Assembly (NCBI GenBank): GCA_040755835.1 | Contig: JBFMAB010000122.1 | Location: 1 to 64,000, forward strand | Length of the DNA: 64,000 nt | Direction of reading: 5' to 3' | Origin: JADLDB01 sp040755835 | GTDB taxonomy: Bacteria; Myxococcota; Myxococcia; Myxococcales; Myxococcaceae | Shown here: positions 20,425 to 29,151 of the stretch, in pieces | Numbering within the stretch: the first letter of the stretch is position 1 | How the letters are laid out: the number at the start of each line of letters is the position of its first letter | Notes under the pieces: generated by a model | Seen by the model: the letters and a program-made list of their open reading frames with translations, nothing else | The model's database searches: none | What the model was told of the DNA's origin: nothing | Made by a program: the position numbers and the translations under genes

Positions 20425-21952
20425 ATGCGCCTGCCACTGCCATTCACGCTCGCTGGATTCACGTTGGTGCTCAGCGGGTGTGCCGTGCGGACCTATGAGT
20501 ACCGGGAGCGGCCGGTCAGCCGGACGGTCGTCACCACCACGGCGTGCGACCCGTACCGGCCGTGCGCGAACACCTACTACTGGGACCAGTACCGCGAGGT
20601 GTACGTGTTCTATGACGGCTACCGGTACTACGACGCGCTCGGCACGCCGGGCAGCTACCCGCTGCCTCCGAGCAACGTCTACGTGACGTACCCTCCGCCC
20701 AGCTACGTGCCGCCGTCGGCCTACCGTCCGCCGCGCGGCTACTACACGCCGCCCCGTGGCTACGTGCCGCCGCCGCCGAACTACCACACGGCCATCCCCG
20801 CCGCCGGCAACGCGGGCTACGTGCCGCCGCCGCCGTCTGCCGGCAACCGTCCTCCGCCGCCGCCGTCGTCGGGCAACACCGGCTACGTGCCGCCGCCGCC
20901 GTCGACGGGCAACTCGGGCTACGTGCCGCCCCCGCCGCCGTCGTCGTCGGGCTCGTCCGGTGGTTACGCGCCTCCCCCGCCGCCGTCGTCGGGCAACGCG
21001 GGCTACGTGCCGCCGCCGCCGTCGACGGGCTCGTCCGGTGGTTACGCGCCTCCCCCGCCGCCGTCGTCGGGCAANNNNNNNNNNNNNNNNNNNNNNNNNN
21101 NNNNNNNNNNNNNNNNNNNNNNNNNNNNNNNNNNNNNNNNNNNNNNNNNNNNNNNNNNNNNNNNNNNNNNNNNNGGGCTCGTCCGGTGGTTACGCGCCTC
21201 CCCCGCCGCCGTCGTCGGGCAACGCGGGCTACGTGCCGCCGCCGCCGTCGACGGGCTCGTCCGGTGGTTACGCGCCTCCCCCGCCGCCGTCGTCGGGCAA
21301 CTCGGGCTACGCGCCTCCCCCGCCGCCGTCGTCGGGCGGTGGCGTGGTGGTTCCACCCGGCACCGGCGCGCGCCCTGGCGGAAACCCGGGCTCCGTCGCG
21401 CCCGGTGGCTCCGCGCCGCCCCCGCCGCCGTCGACCGGCTCGTCGGGTGGCTCCGCGCCGCCGCCTCCACCCGGCACCGCCGGTGGGAACTCGGGCTCGG
21501 TGAGCGGTGGCTTCATGCCGCCGCCGCCGCCGTCGGGCTACACGCGGCCGCCGCCGTCGTCGGGTTCGGGCGTCGTCCCCACGCCGGTTCCCGGCCCTGG
21601 TGGCAGCACCGTACAGCCGCCGCCTCCGCCTCCCGGGCTGAGCAAGGGCCAGTACCAGCGCCCGCCGCTCCAGATGCGTGAGACACCGCCCGCGCCTGGC
21701 GCCACGCCCGTGCCGGTGCCCGTCGCCCCGGCGCCGGGGGCGAACATCAACACCAACCAGCCCAACACGGCTCGCCCGTACTACGCGCCGCCGCCGCCGT
21801 CGTCGAATCTGCCGCACACGGTGAACCCGACGGCGCCCCCCTCGAGCGCGCCGCCGCCGCCGGCGAAGAAGAACCCGGCGCCGCCTCCGGTGCCCGGTGC
21901 GCCCCCGGTGCCGCGCGGTGGCTTCGCGCCCCCGCCGCCCCCGAAGGGCTAG
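20425..21952 (+). CDS. Proline/glycine-rich repeat lipoprotein (interrupted by an assembly gap)
   Basis: The product has a signal peptide and lipobox (LVLSGC, C17). A Tyr-rich region follows (YYWDQYREVYVFYDGYRYYD, about residues 50-70). A very long low-complexity tail is built of Pro runs separated by SSG/STG/GGY blocks, and ends near 21952 (GGFAPPPPPKG). 100 Ns interrupt it at 21075-21174 and the frames either side differ by one, which is expected because the N length is arbitrary. The tail could span or coat the cell wall/outer membrane. The Tyr-rich head resembles YXWY-type surface-exposed lipoproteins. The real length is unknown. The GC bias is extreme. Confidence 0.75.
20949..21306 (+). 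repeat. 78-bp in-frame tandem repeats flanking the gap
   Basis: Copies beginning GGGCTCGTCC start at 20949 and 21027 on the left and at 21175 and 21253 on the right of the gap, each step being exactly 78 bases (26 codons: SSGGYAPPPPPSSGNAGYVP then PPPSTG). The left copy starting at 21027 is cut after 48 bases and the right side restarts at a unit boundary, so the missing sequence should be 30 + 78n bases. This is a collapsed or unspanned repeat array, not a random gap. Confidence 0.9.
21075..21174. other. Assembly gap of 100 Ns
   Basis: This run of exactly 100 Ns is the conventional placeholder for a gap of unknown length. It lies inside the proline-rich tandem repeat. No sequence can be inferred beyond the repeat phase described for the flanking repeats. 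Confidence 0.99.
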
Positions 21953-22067
21953 GACACACGGACTGCCGCGCACGGCGCCGGTGGCCCTCGAGGCTGCCGG
22001 CGCCGTCGGCTTTCCAGCGCCGGGAAAATCTGCTTAACGCGCACCCTCTGCCCACGGGGAGGGGCGC

Positions 22068-23705
22068 ATGCGTCATTCGATGGTGCAGTACGCCGCGGGC
22101 TGGCTGGCGGCGGCGCTGGTGGTGGTGCCCGGCGCGGCGAGCGCGTCGGGCTTCTACTTCGGCGACAACGGCGTGAAGGCGATGATGCAGGGCGGCGCGT
22201 TCACCGCGCAGGCGGACGACCTCACCGCCATCCAGCACAACCCGGCGGGCCTCGCGCAGCTGGACGGCTGGAGCGCGCTCGTCGACGTGCAGCTGCTCAA
22301 CCACCAGGTCAGCTTCCTGCGGCAGGACCCGGGCTTCAATCCGGCGGCGCCGTCGACGCTGGTGAACCAGGTGGACAACTCGAAGTCGGGCCTCTTTTTC
22401 CTGCCCTTCCTCGGCGCGAGCTACGGCTTCCAGGTGGCGAACCGGCCCCTGACGCTGAGCCTCGGCGTGTATGGCCCGCCGGCGCAGGGCCGCTACGTCT
22501 TCCCCGCGCCGAACTACACGAAGGAAGGGATGCCGCTGCGGTACGTGGAGTCTCCCAAGAAGTTCTCGCCGCAGCGCTACTCGCTCATCAGCAACGACAT
22601 CCTCATCCTCTACCCGTCGCTGTCGGCGGCGTACGCGATTCACCGGCGCTTCATGGTGGGCGTGTCCGCGCAGCTGGTGGTGTCGCACTTCACCTTCAAG
22701 CAGGCCATCTCCGCGGATCCGACCAACCCGATGACGCAGCTGGGGGAGAACCCGGAGTTCGACGCGGTGGTGGACGTCAACGTCAGCGGCAACGTGGGCT
22801 TCACCGGCGTGCTGGGCGTGCTGTCGCGGCCGACGGACTGGCTGTCGCTGGGCGCGTCCTTCCGCCCGCCGGTGCCGGTGACGGCCAACGGGCAGCTGGG
22901 CATCACGGGGACGCCGGAGCTCTCGGCCATCGCGCAGGTGCAGAACGGCGCCGGTGAGAGCTGCGTGCCGGACGCCACGACGGGCAGCTCGCCGTGCCAG
23001 GCCAGCCTGCAGCTGACGCTGCCCATGGAGCTCAAGTTCGGCGTGCGGCTGACCCCGATGGAGCGCCTCGGCATCAACGCCGACTTCGTCTACCAGGGCT
23101 GGCAGTCGGTCGATCAGTTCCTCCTCACGCCGAAGGACGTGAACCTGGTGCTCTCGGGCACGCCGTCGCCCGTCGAGCCGTTCGCGATTCCGAAGAAGTG
23201 GGTGGGCTCGTTCTCCGGCCGGGTCGGCGCGTCCTTCGACGTCATCAAGTACCTCACCGTGCACGCGGGCGTCCTGTTCGAGACGGGCGCCTCGCCGCAG
23301 GAGTACTACGCCATCGACTTCGCGCACCCGACGCGGGTGATGGTCACCGGCGGCGTCACCGGCCATCTGGGCCCGGTGGACGTGCTCGCGGGCATCGCCT
23401 TCTCGCCGACGGTGACGTCCAGCATCACCGCCAGCGAGGTGCGCCGCGGCAGCACGGACCCGACGGTGCCGGCGGGCGTGGTGGGCGCGGGCATCTACAA
23501 CTCGGGTGGCTTCAGCATCCTCCTCGGCGTGCGCGCGCGCTTCCCGTCGAAGCCGAAGCCGACGCCCGAGGTCGAGGAGCCGGCGCCGGCCCCAGCCCCT
23601 GCGCCGACGCCCGCGCCCGCGCCGGAGACGGCGCCGACGCCCGAGCCCGCCGCAGCCCCCGACGACGCTCCCACCGCCACGCCCACCGGAGAGACCACGC
23701 CATGA
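22068..23705 (+). CDS. FadL/OmpP1-type outer-membrane transport protein
   Basis: This 545-residue outer-membrane barrel of the FadL/Toluene_X family has a signal peptide ending ASA (about residue 26), then the typical N-terminal GFYFGDNGVKAMMQGGAFTA and LTAIQHNPAGLAQLDG (the NPAG motif). About 14 amphipathic strands follow up to residue 495. Family members move hydrophobic compounds such as fatty acids across the outer membrane through a lateral opening. An unusual Pro/Ala/Glu-rich tail of about 45 residues follows the last strand. GGGGAGGGG precedes the ATG. Its stop overlaps the next lipoprotein start (ATGA), suggesting a functional pair. Confidence 0.88.
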   Translation: MRHSMVQYAAGWLAAALVVVPGAASASGFYFGDNGVKAMMQGGAFTAQADDLTAIQHNPAGLAQLDGWSALVDVQLLNHQVSFLRQDPGFNPAAPSTLVNQVDNSKSGLFFLPFLGASYGFQVANRPLTLSLGVYGPPAQGRYVFPAPNYTKEGMPLRYVESPKKFSPQRYSLISNDILILYPSLSAAYAIHRRFMVGVSAQLVVSHFTFKQAISADPTNPMTQLGENPEFDAVVDVNVSGNVGFTGVLGVLSRPTDWLSLGASFRPPVPVTANGQLGITGTPELSAIAQVQNGAGESCVPDATTGSSPCQASLQLTLPMELKFGVRLTPMERLGINADFVYQGWQSVDQFLLTPKDVNLVLSGTPSPVEPFAIPKKWVGSFSGRVGASFDVIKYLTVHAGVLFETGASPQEYYAIDFAHPTRVMVTGGVTGHLGPVDVLAGIAFSPTVTSSITASEVRRGSTDPTVPAGVVGAGIYNSGGFSILLGVRARFPSKPKPTPEVEEPAPAPAPAPTPAPAPETAPTPEPAAAPDDAPTATPTGETTP

Positions 23706-24556
23706 CGCGCCTCGTCCCGTTCCTCAGCGCCCTCGCCCTCGCCGCGTGCGGCGGCTCGACGCCCACCACCGACGGCGGCACCGACGCCGGGCAACCGCCG
23801 CCGACCGAGGTGGCCGTCTCGGGCACCGTCACCATGCACCCCGACTCGCTGGCGATGCTGGCAGACGCCGGCGCGTCGACGTCGGTGGCCGGCCTCACGC
23901 TGCGCGTGGAGGAGCCGTTCAAGGTGGCGCTCAACAACCCCGACGGCATCTTCCACACGCAGACGCTGGACGCGGGCGGCGAGTTCTTCGCGCCCACCGT
24001 GCCGACGGACCTGGTGACGCTGGGCATCGCGGCGGGCGTGCGCGACGACACCGGCGCGAACCGCGTCATCCGCTCGGCCACCACGCTGTACGACGTGGCG
24101 CTCATGGACGGCGCGAAGCCGGCCGCGGACATCACCGGCGGCAAGGGCTACGCGGTGCCGGTGCAGCTGCACGACGCCCTCAACGGCGCCGTGGGCGAGG
24201 CCACCATCCGCTCGCTGACGGGCATGACCGACGCGGGCACGCTCATCGCGGCGGGCTTCATCCTCGGCAAGGTGGTGGACGCGTCGGGGCGGCCGGTGAG
24301 CGGCGTCACCGTCGAGCCGCTCGGCAGCTCGGCCAGCTCGAAGGCCGCGCGGCTCTTCTACCCGACGGCGGACTTCGCCTCGACGGGCGCGGCGACGTCG
24401 GCGACGGGCCTCTTCGTCTACGTGCACAACGGCGGCGACGTGGACACCTTCCAGTTCCGCATCGCCGGGCGCAGCGAGTACAAGCAGCGCAACGCCGGCG
24501 CGGCGAAGGACGCGTGCCTCGTGCTCACGGTGTACCCCGGCACGACGCCTCCGTGA
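23702..24556 (+). CDS. Lipoprotein coupled to the FadL-like porin
   Basis: This 284-residue lipoprotein has lipobox LALAAC (C16) followed by a disordered GGSTPTTDGGTDAGQPPPTE linker. The mature domain is beta-rich, resembling carboxypeptidase-regulatory or invasin-like Ig modules (VAVSGTVTMHPDS, then GFILGKVVDASGRPVSGVTV, a typical CarboxypepD_reg phrase). It has no catalytic motif. Translational coupling (ATGA) to the upstream porin suggests it helps substrate delivery or barrel assembly at the cell surface, which is inference. Confidence 0.75.
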   Translation: MTRLVPFLSALALAACGGSTPTTDGGTDAGQPPPTEVAVSGTVTMHPDSLAMLADAGASTSVAGLTLRVEEPFKVALNNPDGIFHTQTLDAGGEFFAPTVPTDLVTLGIAAGVRDDTGANRVIRSATTLYDVALMDGAKPAADITGGKGYAVPVQLHDALNGAVGEATIRSLTGMTDAGTLIAAGFILGKVVDASGRPVSGVTVEPLGSSASSKAARLFYPTADFASTGAATSATGLFVYVHNGGDVDTFQFRIAGRSEYKQRNAGAAKDACLVLTVYPGTTPP

Positions 24557-24683
24557 CGAAGCCTCGAAGCGCGCGCTGCTCATCGCCGCGGCGGGGCGTG
24601 CTCGTCGTGGGCCTCGGCGGCGCCATCGGCTCCGCCTTCCTGAGCGACCGGCAAAGAGCGTGTGGGACCTGACGGGCAACTCG

Positions 24684-26021
24684 CTAGCGGCGGCGCTCGA
24701 CGGCCGACACCAGGAAGGACTGCTCGACGTGCTGCAACTCGCCCGTGAAGCGCGGGTAGCGCCAGGCCGAGAACTGCCGACGCAGGCACCTGGCGAGCAG
24801 CGTGTCGTCGAGGTCGCGGCGGAGATGCGCCTCGCGCACGCGGCCGTCGTTCTGGACCGTCCACGACACCTGGAAGCGCTGCGCGTCGGGCGGCGTCAGG
24901 CGCTGCGCTTGCTCGGACAGGCACTCCTCCAGGAGCGGCGCGTAGTGCTCGTTCACCGCCTTCACCTGGTCGGGGCTCAAGGCCTCCGAGGGCCTGTCCT
25001 TCGAGAAGTCGCGGAAGGTCCACTGGCCGGTGACGTCCTTCTCCACCCTGCGGCACGCACCGGCGCCCCTGGCGGCGTCGTACTTCGCGCACAGCCGGTC
25101 CAGCTCGGGCGGGCGGACCCACAGGCGCAGCCCGGGCTCGACGAGGCTGGTGGCCACCGCGAGGTCACGCATCGCCAGCTTCACCGCGCCCTCGAGGTCG
25201 TTGGCGGCGAGCGCCAGCGCCTGCTGCTTCGCGAGCGCCTTCCGGCGCAGACCCGCGCACCACGGCGACTGGCAGCGCGCCTCGGCCTTCGCGAAGAGGG
25301 CGGGGCGCTTCGCCTCGTTCTTCTCGGCGAGCGCCTTCGCGTACAGCACCTGCGCGGACAGCAACTCGTCGCGGTGCTTGTGCGCCGTCTTCTCCGCGGC
25401 GGAAAGGCACGGCGGCGCGTTGGCGGCGCGCTCGGCCTGCGCGACGCAGGTGTCGGCCTCCTGCAGCGACTTCGCGAGCGCCTTCAGCGCGGCGGCGTTG
25501 GCGCCCTTCAGCTTCGCCACCTGGCCCAACGCACGGAAGACCTGCGCGCGGCACGTGTCGACGCCGTCGGGGCCGCAGGCGCGGCGCCAGGCGAGGGCCG
25601 TCTCGGTGGCGGCCTCCGCGTCCTTCATCGCGAGGGACACCTTGAAGGCCAGCGCCCACGCCTTCGTGCGCTCGTCGGAGGCGAGGTCCGCCGCCTCGGC
25701 GCACGCGCGATCGGCGGCCGCCTTCGCGGCGTCCAGCTCCTTGTCATGGAGCGCGCGCTGCGCCTCGGCCATCGCGTCGCGGAACGGCCCCCGGCGGTCC
25801 GGCGGCTCGGGCAGTGGCTCCACGCGCGAGGCGGCGGAGGGCTCGGCGACGGGCTTCGCCTCGACGGGCGCCCATGCCTGCGCGAGGTCGTCGTCCTTCG
25901 GCGCGGGTACGGCCGCCTCGCGGGGCAGCGGCTGCTCGTCGCCCGCGGGCGGCGGAGGCGTGGTGGCGCACGCGGCGAGGAGCAGCGAGCCGACCGAAAG
26001 CCACCACCATGCGCGCCACAT
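24684..26021 (-). CDS. Lipoprotein with helical repeats and AgmX/PglI-type C-terminal domain
   Basis: This 445-residue lipoprotein starts MWRAWWWLSVGSLLLAAC, the cysteine being the lipobox residue. After a proline-rich linker, residues 80-340 are alpha-helical, Ala/Lys-rich and TPR-like with scattered cysteines. The last 90 residues (LLEECLSEQAQRL, VSWTVQNDGRVREAHL, LARCLRRQFSAWRYPR) match the AgmX/PglI C-terminal domain, a TonB-C-like fold first noted in myxobacterial gliding-motility proteins. It is probably periplasmic, scaffolding envelope complexes. A GTG at 26033 is an alternative start. Confidence 0.8.
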   Translation of the reverse strand: MWRAWWWLSVGSLLLAACATTPPPPAGDEQPLPREAAVPAPKDDDLAQAWAPVEAKPVAEPSAASRVEPLPEPPDRRGPFRDAMAEAQRALHDKELDAAKAAADRACAEAADLASDERTKAWALAFKVSLAMKDAEAATETALAWRRACGPDGVDTCRAQVFRALGQVAKLKGANAAALKALAKSLQEADTCVAQAERAANAPPCLSAAEKTAHKHRDELLSAQVLYAKALAEKNEAKRPALFAKAEARCQSPWCAGLRRKALAKQQALALAANDLEGAVKLAMRDLAVATSLVEPGLRLWVRPPELDRLCAKYDAARGAGACRRVEKDVTGQWTFRDFSKDRPSEALSPDQVKAVNEHYAPLLEECLSEQAQRLTPPDAQRFQVSWTVQNDGRVREAHLRRDLDDTLLARCLRRQFSAWRYPRFTGELQHVEQSFLVSAVERRR

Positions 26022-26129
26022 CGGAGGCGCCACGGTACTACGGCCTGCTGCACGCGCAGCGCGTCATCTCGTCATCGGCCGGACGCCCCGTCGACCGCGG
26101 TGGCGGCGTGCCTGTGGGTGAGGCCTTCA

Positions 26130-26364
26130 TGCCCCGCCGCGTCACCAGTTCCATCACCGCCACCGCCCCAACCCGGTGTCACGCCCGTGCGCGACCCCTT
26201 CGCGGCCGGCGGCCCCTGGCCCCTCGAGACCGTCCTCACGCCCGGCGACCTGGCGCTGCAGCTGGAGCTGAGGGAGTCGACACCGTCTTCGCGGCGCCGC
26301 GCTCCGCGGCAGCGAGGACGTGTCGGACCGCCTCGGGCTGGCCGTCGAGGCGACCGGCCGCTGA
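26130..26364 (+). pseudogene. Coding-like remnant in a 416-base intergenic stretch
   Basis: Between the lipoprotein start and the sigma-factor start (26034-26449) I see no intact gene. One frame near 26178-26283 reads FAAGGPWPLETVLTPGDLAL with every third base G or C. A second frame near 26295-26364 reads LRGSEDVSDRLGLAVEATGR and then stops. These look like two pieces of one short gene joined by a frameshift near 26285. I do not recognise the product. The rest of the stretch should hold promoters for both flanking genes. Confidence 0.3.
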
Positions 26365-26449
26365 GGGCCGGAAGTTGGCGAAACGACGAGAGGACGATAC
26401 GCGTCCGGAGCTCGTTCGTTCTCTCCGGTGGATGCTGGTCGCCGCGCCC

Positions 26450-27001
26450 ATGACCCACGACGCCTCCGACTCGGTGCTCGTCGCCTCCGCCGCGGCCGGG
26501 GCCCGCGAGGCGTGGGACGCGCTGGTGCAGCGCTACCAGCGCCGGGTGGTGGTGGCGCTGCTCGGCGAGGGCCTGGGCGTCGACGACGCGCGCGAGGTGG
26601 GCCAGGAGGCCTGGGCGCGGGTGTGGCAGCAGCACCAGAACGGCGCGCTCGCTTCGCTGTCGTTTCCCGGCATCGTGGTGACGCAGGCGCGCTTCCTTGC
26701 GAGGGACCTCCTGCGCCGGCGGCGCGCGTCGCCGCACGACGGCAGCGCGGAGGTGCCGGAGGTGGCTTCGCCGTCGGCGTCCGCCGAGGCGTCGCTGGCG
26801 TCGGCGCAGGCCCTGGGGCGCGTCCAGCGCGCGCTCGCCGCGCAGCCCGCGGCGAAGCAGCAGGTCTTCCGCCTCGCCTGCGACGAGGGGCTCGCGCACG
26901 AAGAGATTGCCCGCCGCGTGGGCCTGTCGACGCAGCGGGTTCGCCAAATCGTCTGGGAGGTGCGGACCGCGCTCCGGGCCGCCCTCGAGGAGGTCGCATG
27001 A
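26450..27001 (+). CDS. RNA polymerase sigma factor, sigma-70 family (ECF-like)
   Basis: This 183-residue protein has a region 2 (about 20-85: AWDALVQRYQRRVVVALLGE, then AREVGQEAWARVWQQHQN) and a region 4 helix-turn-helix (about 130-175: AAKQQVFRLACDEGLAHEEI, then GLSTQRVRQIVWEVRTAL), with no region 3, as in ECF sigma factors. The start at 26450 begins the conserved part, and an ATG at 26432 in another frame is not used. It overlaps the anti-sigma start by four bases (ATGA). It probably directs transcription of this operon and unlinked targets. Confidence 0.88.
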   Translation: MTHDASDSVLVASAAAGAREAWDALVQRYQRRVVVALLGEGLGVDDAREVGQEAWARVWQQHQNGALASLSFPGIVVTQARFLARDLLRRRRASPHDGSAEVPEVASPSASAEASLASAQALGRVQRALAAQPAAKQQVFRLACDEGLAHEEIARRVGLSTQRVRQIVWEVRTALRAALEEVA

Positions 27002-27468
27002 CGCATCTCACGCGCGAAGTGGCCGCCCGCTGGGTGGCCGGCGTGTTGGAGCCCGCGGAGGCCGACGCGGTGGAGGCGCACGCCGCGACGTGCCGCGAGT
27101 GCGAGGCGCTGCTGCAGGCCGAGGCCCGCGCCGAAGCGTCGCTCGCCGCCGCCGTCCGCGCCGCGCCGCCCGCGGCCGTCGTGCCCCTGCGTCCCCGCCG
27201 CCGCCCGTACGTCGTCGGGGCCGCGGCCCTGGCCGCGCTCGCCGCCGCCGTGGCCTTCATCGTGTGGAGCCGCGTGCCACCGACGCGCCTCGAGGTGGCT
27301 ACGCGGGACGCCGGCGTCGGCGGCGGTGCGCCGTCGGTGCCCCGCTACGAAGACGGCCTGACGATGCCCCACGAGGCGTTGAGCGCCTTCCGGCCGCTCG
27401 ACGTTCCCGAGGCCGTGCTCCGTTTCGAGGGCGAGCTGCCGCCGGCCGACGCCTTCACTTCACTCTGA
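26998..27468 (+). CDS. Anti-sigma factor with zinc-finger (zf-HC2) domain
   Basis: This 156-residue membrane protein has an N-terminal cytoplasmic zf-HC2 domain with the HxxxCxxC signature HAATCREC (H28, C32, C35), which in this family binds zinc and the cognate ECF sigma. One transmembrane helix follows (about 74-95: VGAAALAALAAAVAFIVW), then a periplasmic tail of about 60 residues. The start overlaps the sigma stop (ATGA). It should hold the sigma factor inactive at the membrane until an envelope signal. Confidence 0.88.
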   Translation: MTHLTREVAARWVAGVLEPAEADAVEAHAATCRECEALLQAEARAEASLAAAVRAAPPAAVVPLRPRRRPYVVGAAALAALAAAVAFIVWSRVPPTRLEVATRDAGVGGGAPSVPRYEDGLTMPHEALSAFRPLDVPEAVLRFEGELPPADAFTSL

Positions 27469-27483
27469 CCGAGGAGAATGCCC

Positions 27484-28602
27484 ATGCGCCATTCCATCGC
27501 CCTCTTGACCGCCGCTCTTCTCTTTGGTCCGGGGCCCGTCGCAGCCGCCGACGCCGGCGCCATGCCGCCCGGCTGGTTCGTCGCGGGGAGCGCGCCGCAG
27601 GACTACGTCGTCGAAGCGGTGGAGGCCGGCGCGTGCGGTGGGAGGGCGGCGCGCCTGCGCTCCGTCGTCGCGGCGCCGAAGGGTAACGTCACCGCGATGC
27701 AGGTCTTCCGCGCCGACAAGTACCGCGGCATGCGGCTGCGCCTCACCGCGCGGGTGACGACGAAGGACGTCACCGGCTGGGCTGGCCTGTGGATGCGCGT
27801 GGACGGGCCCGGCAAGCAGACGCTGGCCTTCGACAACATGCAGTCGCGCCCGCTGAAGGGCAGCACGCCGTGTGCGCCCGCGCAGGTGGTGCTGGACGTG
27901 GCCAACGAGGCGGAAGTCATCGCGCTGGGCCTCGTCCTCGAGGGGGCGGGCACCGCCGAGCTGGCCGGCGTCGACCTCGAGGCCGTCGACGACACCGTGC
28001 CCACGACGGTCGTCACCGCCGGCGTGGACGAGGTGCACCCGGAGGAGGCCATCGGCCGCGTCGGCAACGTGTGGTTCAGCCACCGCGTCGTCAACCGCCT
28101 CAACAACAACGTGCGCCTGCGGCTCGTCGCGCCCGGCCGGTGGACGGACGCCGCCGGCAACTACACCGCGAAGGAGGACGGCGAGCGCGTCGTCGCCACC
28201 GCGCTCGACCTCGCGCAGAGCCAGCCGCTCGCGCTGTCCGGCGAGTTGACGCTGCGCCGCGAGGGCGACGTCACCGTCATCGAGGGCACCTGGGGCACCC
28301 CGGTGAAGAAGCACCCCGTCACCATCCGCTTCTCGAGGCAGGCCGTGGACATGACGTGGGGCTTCTACGAGCGCCACCTCAAGGTGGAGAAGGCCCCGCA
28401 GCTGGACGAGGACTGCGTGTACTACGCGCAGTGGGCCAGCCCGACGCGGCAGTCCGACGCGCTGCAGCTGTGCGGCGAGGCGCTGTCGGCCAACCCGCCG
28501 CGCGTACAGACGGTCATGGCGTTTCTCCTCTCCGGCTTCCGCCGCTTCGGCTCCGGCCTGAAGTTGGATGAGCCGGCGCAGGCGCCCGCGCTGCCCCGGT
28601 AG
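27484..28602 (+). CDS. Secreted protein with an AraC-companion-like beta domain
   Basis: This 372-residue exported protein has a signal peptide (MRHSIALLTAALLF to VAAAD). Residues 30-180 form a beta-sandwich unit (GWFVAGSAPQDYVV, MQVFRADKYRGMRLRLTARV, VTGWAGLWMRVDGPGKQTLAF) that I recall from companion domains of some AraC-type regulators and secreted proteins; no helix-turn-helix is present here. The C-terminal half is unrecognised. GAGGAG at 27471-27476 suits the ATG at 27484 better than the one at 27478. It follows the anti-sigma gene by 15 bases, so it is the likely third gene of the sigma operon and a candidate signal or target. Confidence 0.7.
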   Translation: MRHSIALLTAALLFGPGPVAAADAGAMPPGWFVAGSAPQDYVVEAVEAGACGGRAARLRSVVAAPKGNVTAMQVFRADKYRGMRLRLTARVTTKDVTGWAGLWMRVDGPGKQTLAFDNMQSRPLKGSTPCAPAQVVLDVANEAEVIALGLVLEGAGTAELAGVDLEAVDDTVPTTVVTAGVDEVHPEEAIGRVGNVWFSHRVVNRLNNNVRLRLVAPGRWTDAAGNYTAKEDGERVVATALDLAQSQPLALSGELTLRREGDVTVIEGTWGTPVKKHPVTIRFSRQAVDMTWGFYERHLKVEKAPQLDEDCVYYAQWASPTRQSDALQLCGEALSANPPRVQTVMAFLLSGFRRFGSGLKLDEPAQAPALPR

Positions 28603-28620
28603 CTCGAGGCCTTCCCGCCG

Positions 28621-28694
28621 AGTGACCGCCGGACACTTGAGCGGGCTGGGGGGTCCAGCGCGCCGACCTGGGAGAGGTGTGTCCGGCGGTCACT
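28621..28694. terminator. 16-bp perfect inverted repeat between convergent genes
   Basis: Arms 28621-28636 (AGTGACCGCCGGACAC) and 28679-28694 (its exact complement) enclose 42 bases. The element sits between the end of the rightward secreted-protein gene and the end of the leftward metal operon, whose stop codon lies inside the right arm. A stem of this length at convergent gene ends suggests a bidirectional transcription barrier, although the loop is long and no U-tract follows. Confidence 0.5.
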
Positions 28695-29151
28695 CCGAGA
28701 GAAGACGGTGCAGCGCCGCCCAGGCCGCGCGCGCCTCGGCGGGGGTGAAGCGTGCGGGGCGGGTGCGCAGGGCCAGGGACTCGGCGCGCCACGCGGGGCC
28801 CGCCTCCACGTCCACCCAGGCCTCGTAGTCGGAAAACCACCCGGCCAGCGCCCCCAGCGCCGCCGTGGGCGCGCCCTGCAGCTGAGGCTTCAAGGGGCCG
28901 CGGCCCAGGAAGAGCGCGCCGCGCGGGTGCATTACGCGGACGCCCGCGCTCGACAGCTCCACGCCCCGCGCCTCGTCCACCCAGGTGCTGGAGACGGCCG
29001 CGCCGTCGGGCGCGGGTCTGCGGGTGAGGGCCCGCCGGGCCAGCAGGTTCCCCACGGACGACTGCACGTCGCGCCCCAGGGCCCACATCTGCTGGTCGAA
29101 CAGCTTCTCCAGCCTCGACAGCTCGCGGTCGCTCAGGTCCATGCGCGTCAC
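28690..29151 (-). CDS. Unknown protein at the end of the metal operon
   Basis: I do not recognise this 153-residue cytoplasmic protein. The N-terminus is helical and charged (LSDRELSRLEKLFDQQMWAL). The middle is beta-rich with conserved-looking GVRVMHPRGALFLGRGPL, and a C-terminal helix follows. It has no cysteines or signal peptide. The GTG at 29151 overlaps the stop of the DUF1826 gene (GTGA); an ATG at 29142 is an alternative. The coupling ties it to the upstream DUF1826 and MerC-like genes. Confidence 0.6.
   Translation of the reverse strand: MTRMDLSDRELSRLEKLFDQQMWALGRDVQSSVGNLLARRALTRRPAPDGAAVSSTWVDEARGVELSSAGVRVMHPRGALFLGRGPLKPQLQGAPTAALGALAGWFSDYEAWVDVEAGPAWRAESLALRTRPARFTPAEARAAWAALHRLLSE

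Noticed and set aside
20949..21306. Possible CRISPR-like direct repeats
   Set aside because: The 78-bp repeats are contiguous, have no unique spacers and stay in one reading frame encoding Pro/Gly blocks.
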